Positions 63,244 to 64,000 of a stretch of 64,000 nt of DNA are shown in pieces. The notes below the pieces were generated by a model. It made no database searches and was not told where the DNA came from. It saw only the letters and a program-made list of their open reading frames with translations. The stretch is taken from positions 4,960,001 through 5,024,000 of the forward strand of contig NZ_CP107780.1 in NCBI RefSeq assembly GCF_036345175.1, given 5' to 3'. Each line of letters starts with the position of its first letter. Position 1 is the stretch's first letter. Origin of the DNA: Streptomyces sp. NBC_00576. Lineage in GTDB: Bacteria; Actinomycetota; Actinomycetes; Streptomycetales; Streptomycetaceae. The translations under genes were made by a program, and so were the position numbers.

Positions 63244-64000
63244 CTACGGCTCGACCACGACCTCCTGCGCGGCCGCCGTCGTATCGGCGACCAGCCGCGC
63301 GTCCACCGCCACGTTCCGCTTCACCAGCGCGAGCGCGACCGGACCCAGCTCGTGATGCCGTACGGACGTCGTGATGACGCCGATCTTCCGCCCGTCGGGC
63401 CCGTCGTCGGCGAGCCGGATCTCCGTGCCGGGCGGCGGCAGGTGGACCTCGCTGCCGTCCAGGTGCAGGAACACGAGCCGGCGCGGCGGCTTGCCCAGGT
63501 TCTGGACCCGGGCGACCGTCTCCTGCCCCCGGTAGCAGCCCTTCTGCAGATGCACCGCCGTGCCGATCCAGCCCAGCTCGTGCGGGATCGTCCGGTGGTC
63601 GGTCTCGAACCCGAGGCGCGGCCGGTGCTGCTCGACCCGCAGCGCCTCGTACGCCAGCAGCCCCGCCGCCGGCCCGGCCTTCTCGGCGTACGACTCCAGC
63701 TCGGCGCGGGGCAGGAAGAGGTCACGCCCGTACGCGGTCTCGCGTACGACGACGCCCTCAGGCACCTCCGCGATGGCCCCCGCGGGAAGATGGACGACCG
63801 CGAACTCGTCCGTCCGGTCGGCGACTTCGACGCGGTAGAAGAACTTCATCGACTCCAGGTAGGCGATCAGCGCCTCCTGGGTCCCCGGCTCCACATGCGC
63901 CCAGGTGGTGGTGCCGTCGTCGACCAGGTACAGCGCGTGTTCGATGTGGCCGTGCGCGGACAGCACCAGTGCCTCGGTGGCCTGACCCACGGGCAGGTCG
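63244..64000 (-). CDS. ygfZ: YgfZ-like folate-binding protein, 5' end outside the window
   Basis: The frame is open to the window edge and a plausible internal GTG at 63990 is not the true start, so the N-terminus is missing. The signature KGCYRGQETVARVQNLGKPPRRL of YgfZ/GcvT-like proteins is at the middle, and the C-terminal barrel ends VALALVKRNVAVDA. YgfZ binds folate and supports repair or assembly of some Fe-S clusters. It is convergent with dtd. Confidence 0.92.
   Translation of the reverse strand, partial: DLPVGQATEALVLSAHGHIEHALYLVDDGTTTWAHVEPGTQEALIAYLESMKFFYRVEVADRTDEFAVVHLPAGAIAEVPEGVVVRETAYGRDLFLPRAELESYAEKAGPAAGLLAYEALRVEQHRPRLGFETDHRTIPHELGWIGTAVHLQKGCYRGQETVARVQNLGKPPRRLVFLHLDGSEVHLPPPGTEIRLADDGPDGRKIGVITTSVRHHELGPVALALVKRNVAVDARLVADTTAAAQEVVVEP

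Overview
The window is high-GC actinobacterial chromosome, almost certainly from a Streptomyces. The evidence is the third-position GC bias and frequent GTG starts, the mycothiol gene mshA, the PhoR/PhoP/PhoU locus with PHO boxes, the shared sugar-importer ATPase MsiK, CarD, and the sporulation anti-sigma factor RsiG. Gene order from msiK to mshA looks like the conserved core of Streptomyces chromosomes, interrupted by accessory DNA. Nothing here is rRNA or CRISPR.

1-7.1 kb: a large secreted repeat protein (cut by the window edge), a rhomboid-like membrane protein, an APH(6)-type kinase, a GNAT enzyme, tRNA-Thr(TGU) and a lone tnpB nuclease gene.

7.1-25 kb: core genes. These are msiK, a sugar-phosphate nucleotidyltransferase, a DoxX protein, rlmB, cysS, ispF/ispD, carD, a lipoprotein, phoP-phoR divergent from phoU across a PHO box, a Cys-rich peptide, an orphan sugar-binding lipoprotein, a HEAT-repeat protein and a SCO4226-like nickel-binding protein.

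25-32.7 kb: a decayed mobile region between the SCO4226-like gene and gpm. The 3' end of gpm with its hairpin occurs three times (25.0, 27.4 and 32.6 kb), which reads as attachment-site duplications left by tandem integrative elements. Between them lie a GH62 arabinofuranosidase with its duplicated tail, a frameshifted Abi-like gene, small secreted or membrane peptides, two tyrosine-integrase remnants and an IS5-type insertion sequence with intact ends.

32.7-43.9 kb: core genes gpm, an MFS transporter, DUF2000/AraC, ybjN-mshA, a methyltransferase, an NlpC/P60 hydrolase, a receiver-PP2C phosphatase, DUF2516, an HBHA-like protein and an XRE regulator.

43.9-53.3 kb: a drug-resistance neighbourhood. 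It holds rifampicin monooxygenase rox with an upstream rifamycin-associated element, an ECF sigma factor, an AraC-VOC pair, a UvrA-like ABC protein, a HAD protein, and a HelD/HelR-type helicase next to a TetR regulator.

53.4-60.3 kb: the most unusual locus. It has a protein with two fused APH-type kinase domains, three GntR-like regulators sharing an unrecognised C-terminal domain, two 60-62 residue membrane peptides each divergent from a regulator, a translationally coupled HAD hydrolase, and palindromic operators. Two regulator promoters are duplicates of each other.

60.4-64 kb: an Eis-like acetyltransferase, an intergenic inverted repeat, rsiG, dtd and ygfZ (cut by the edge).
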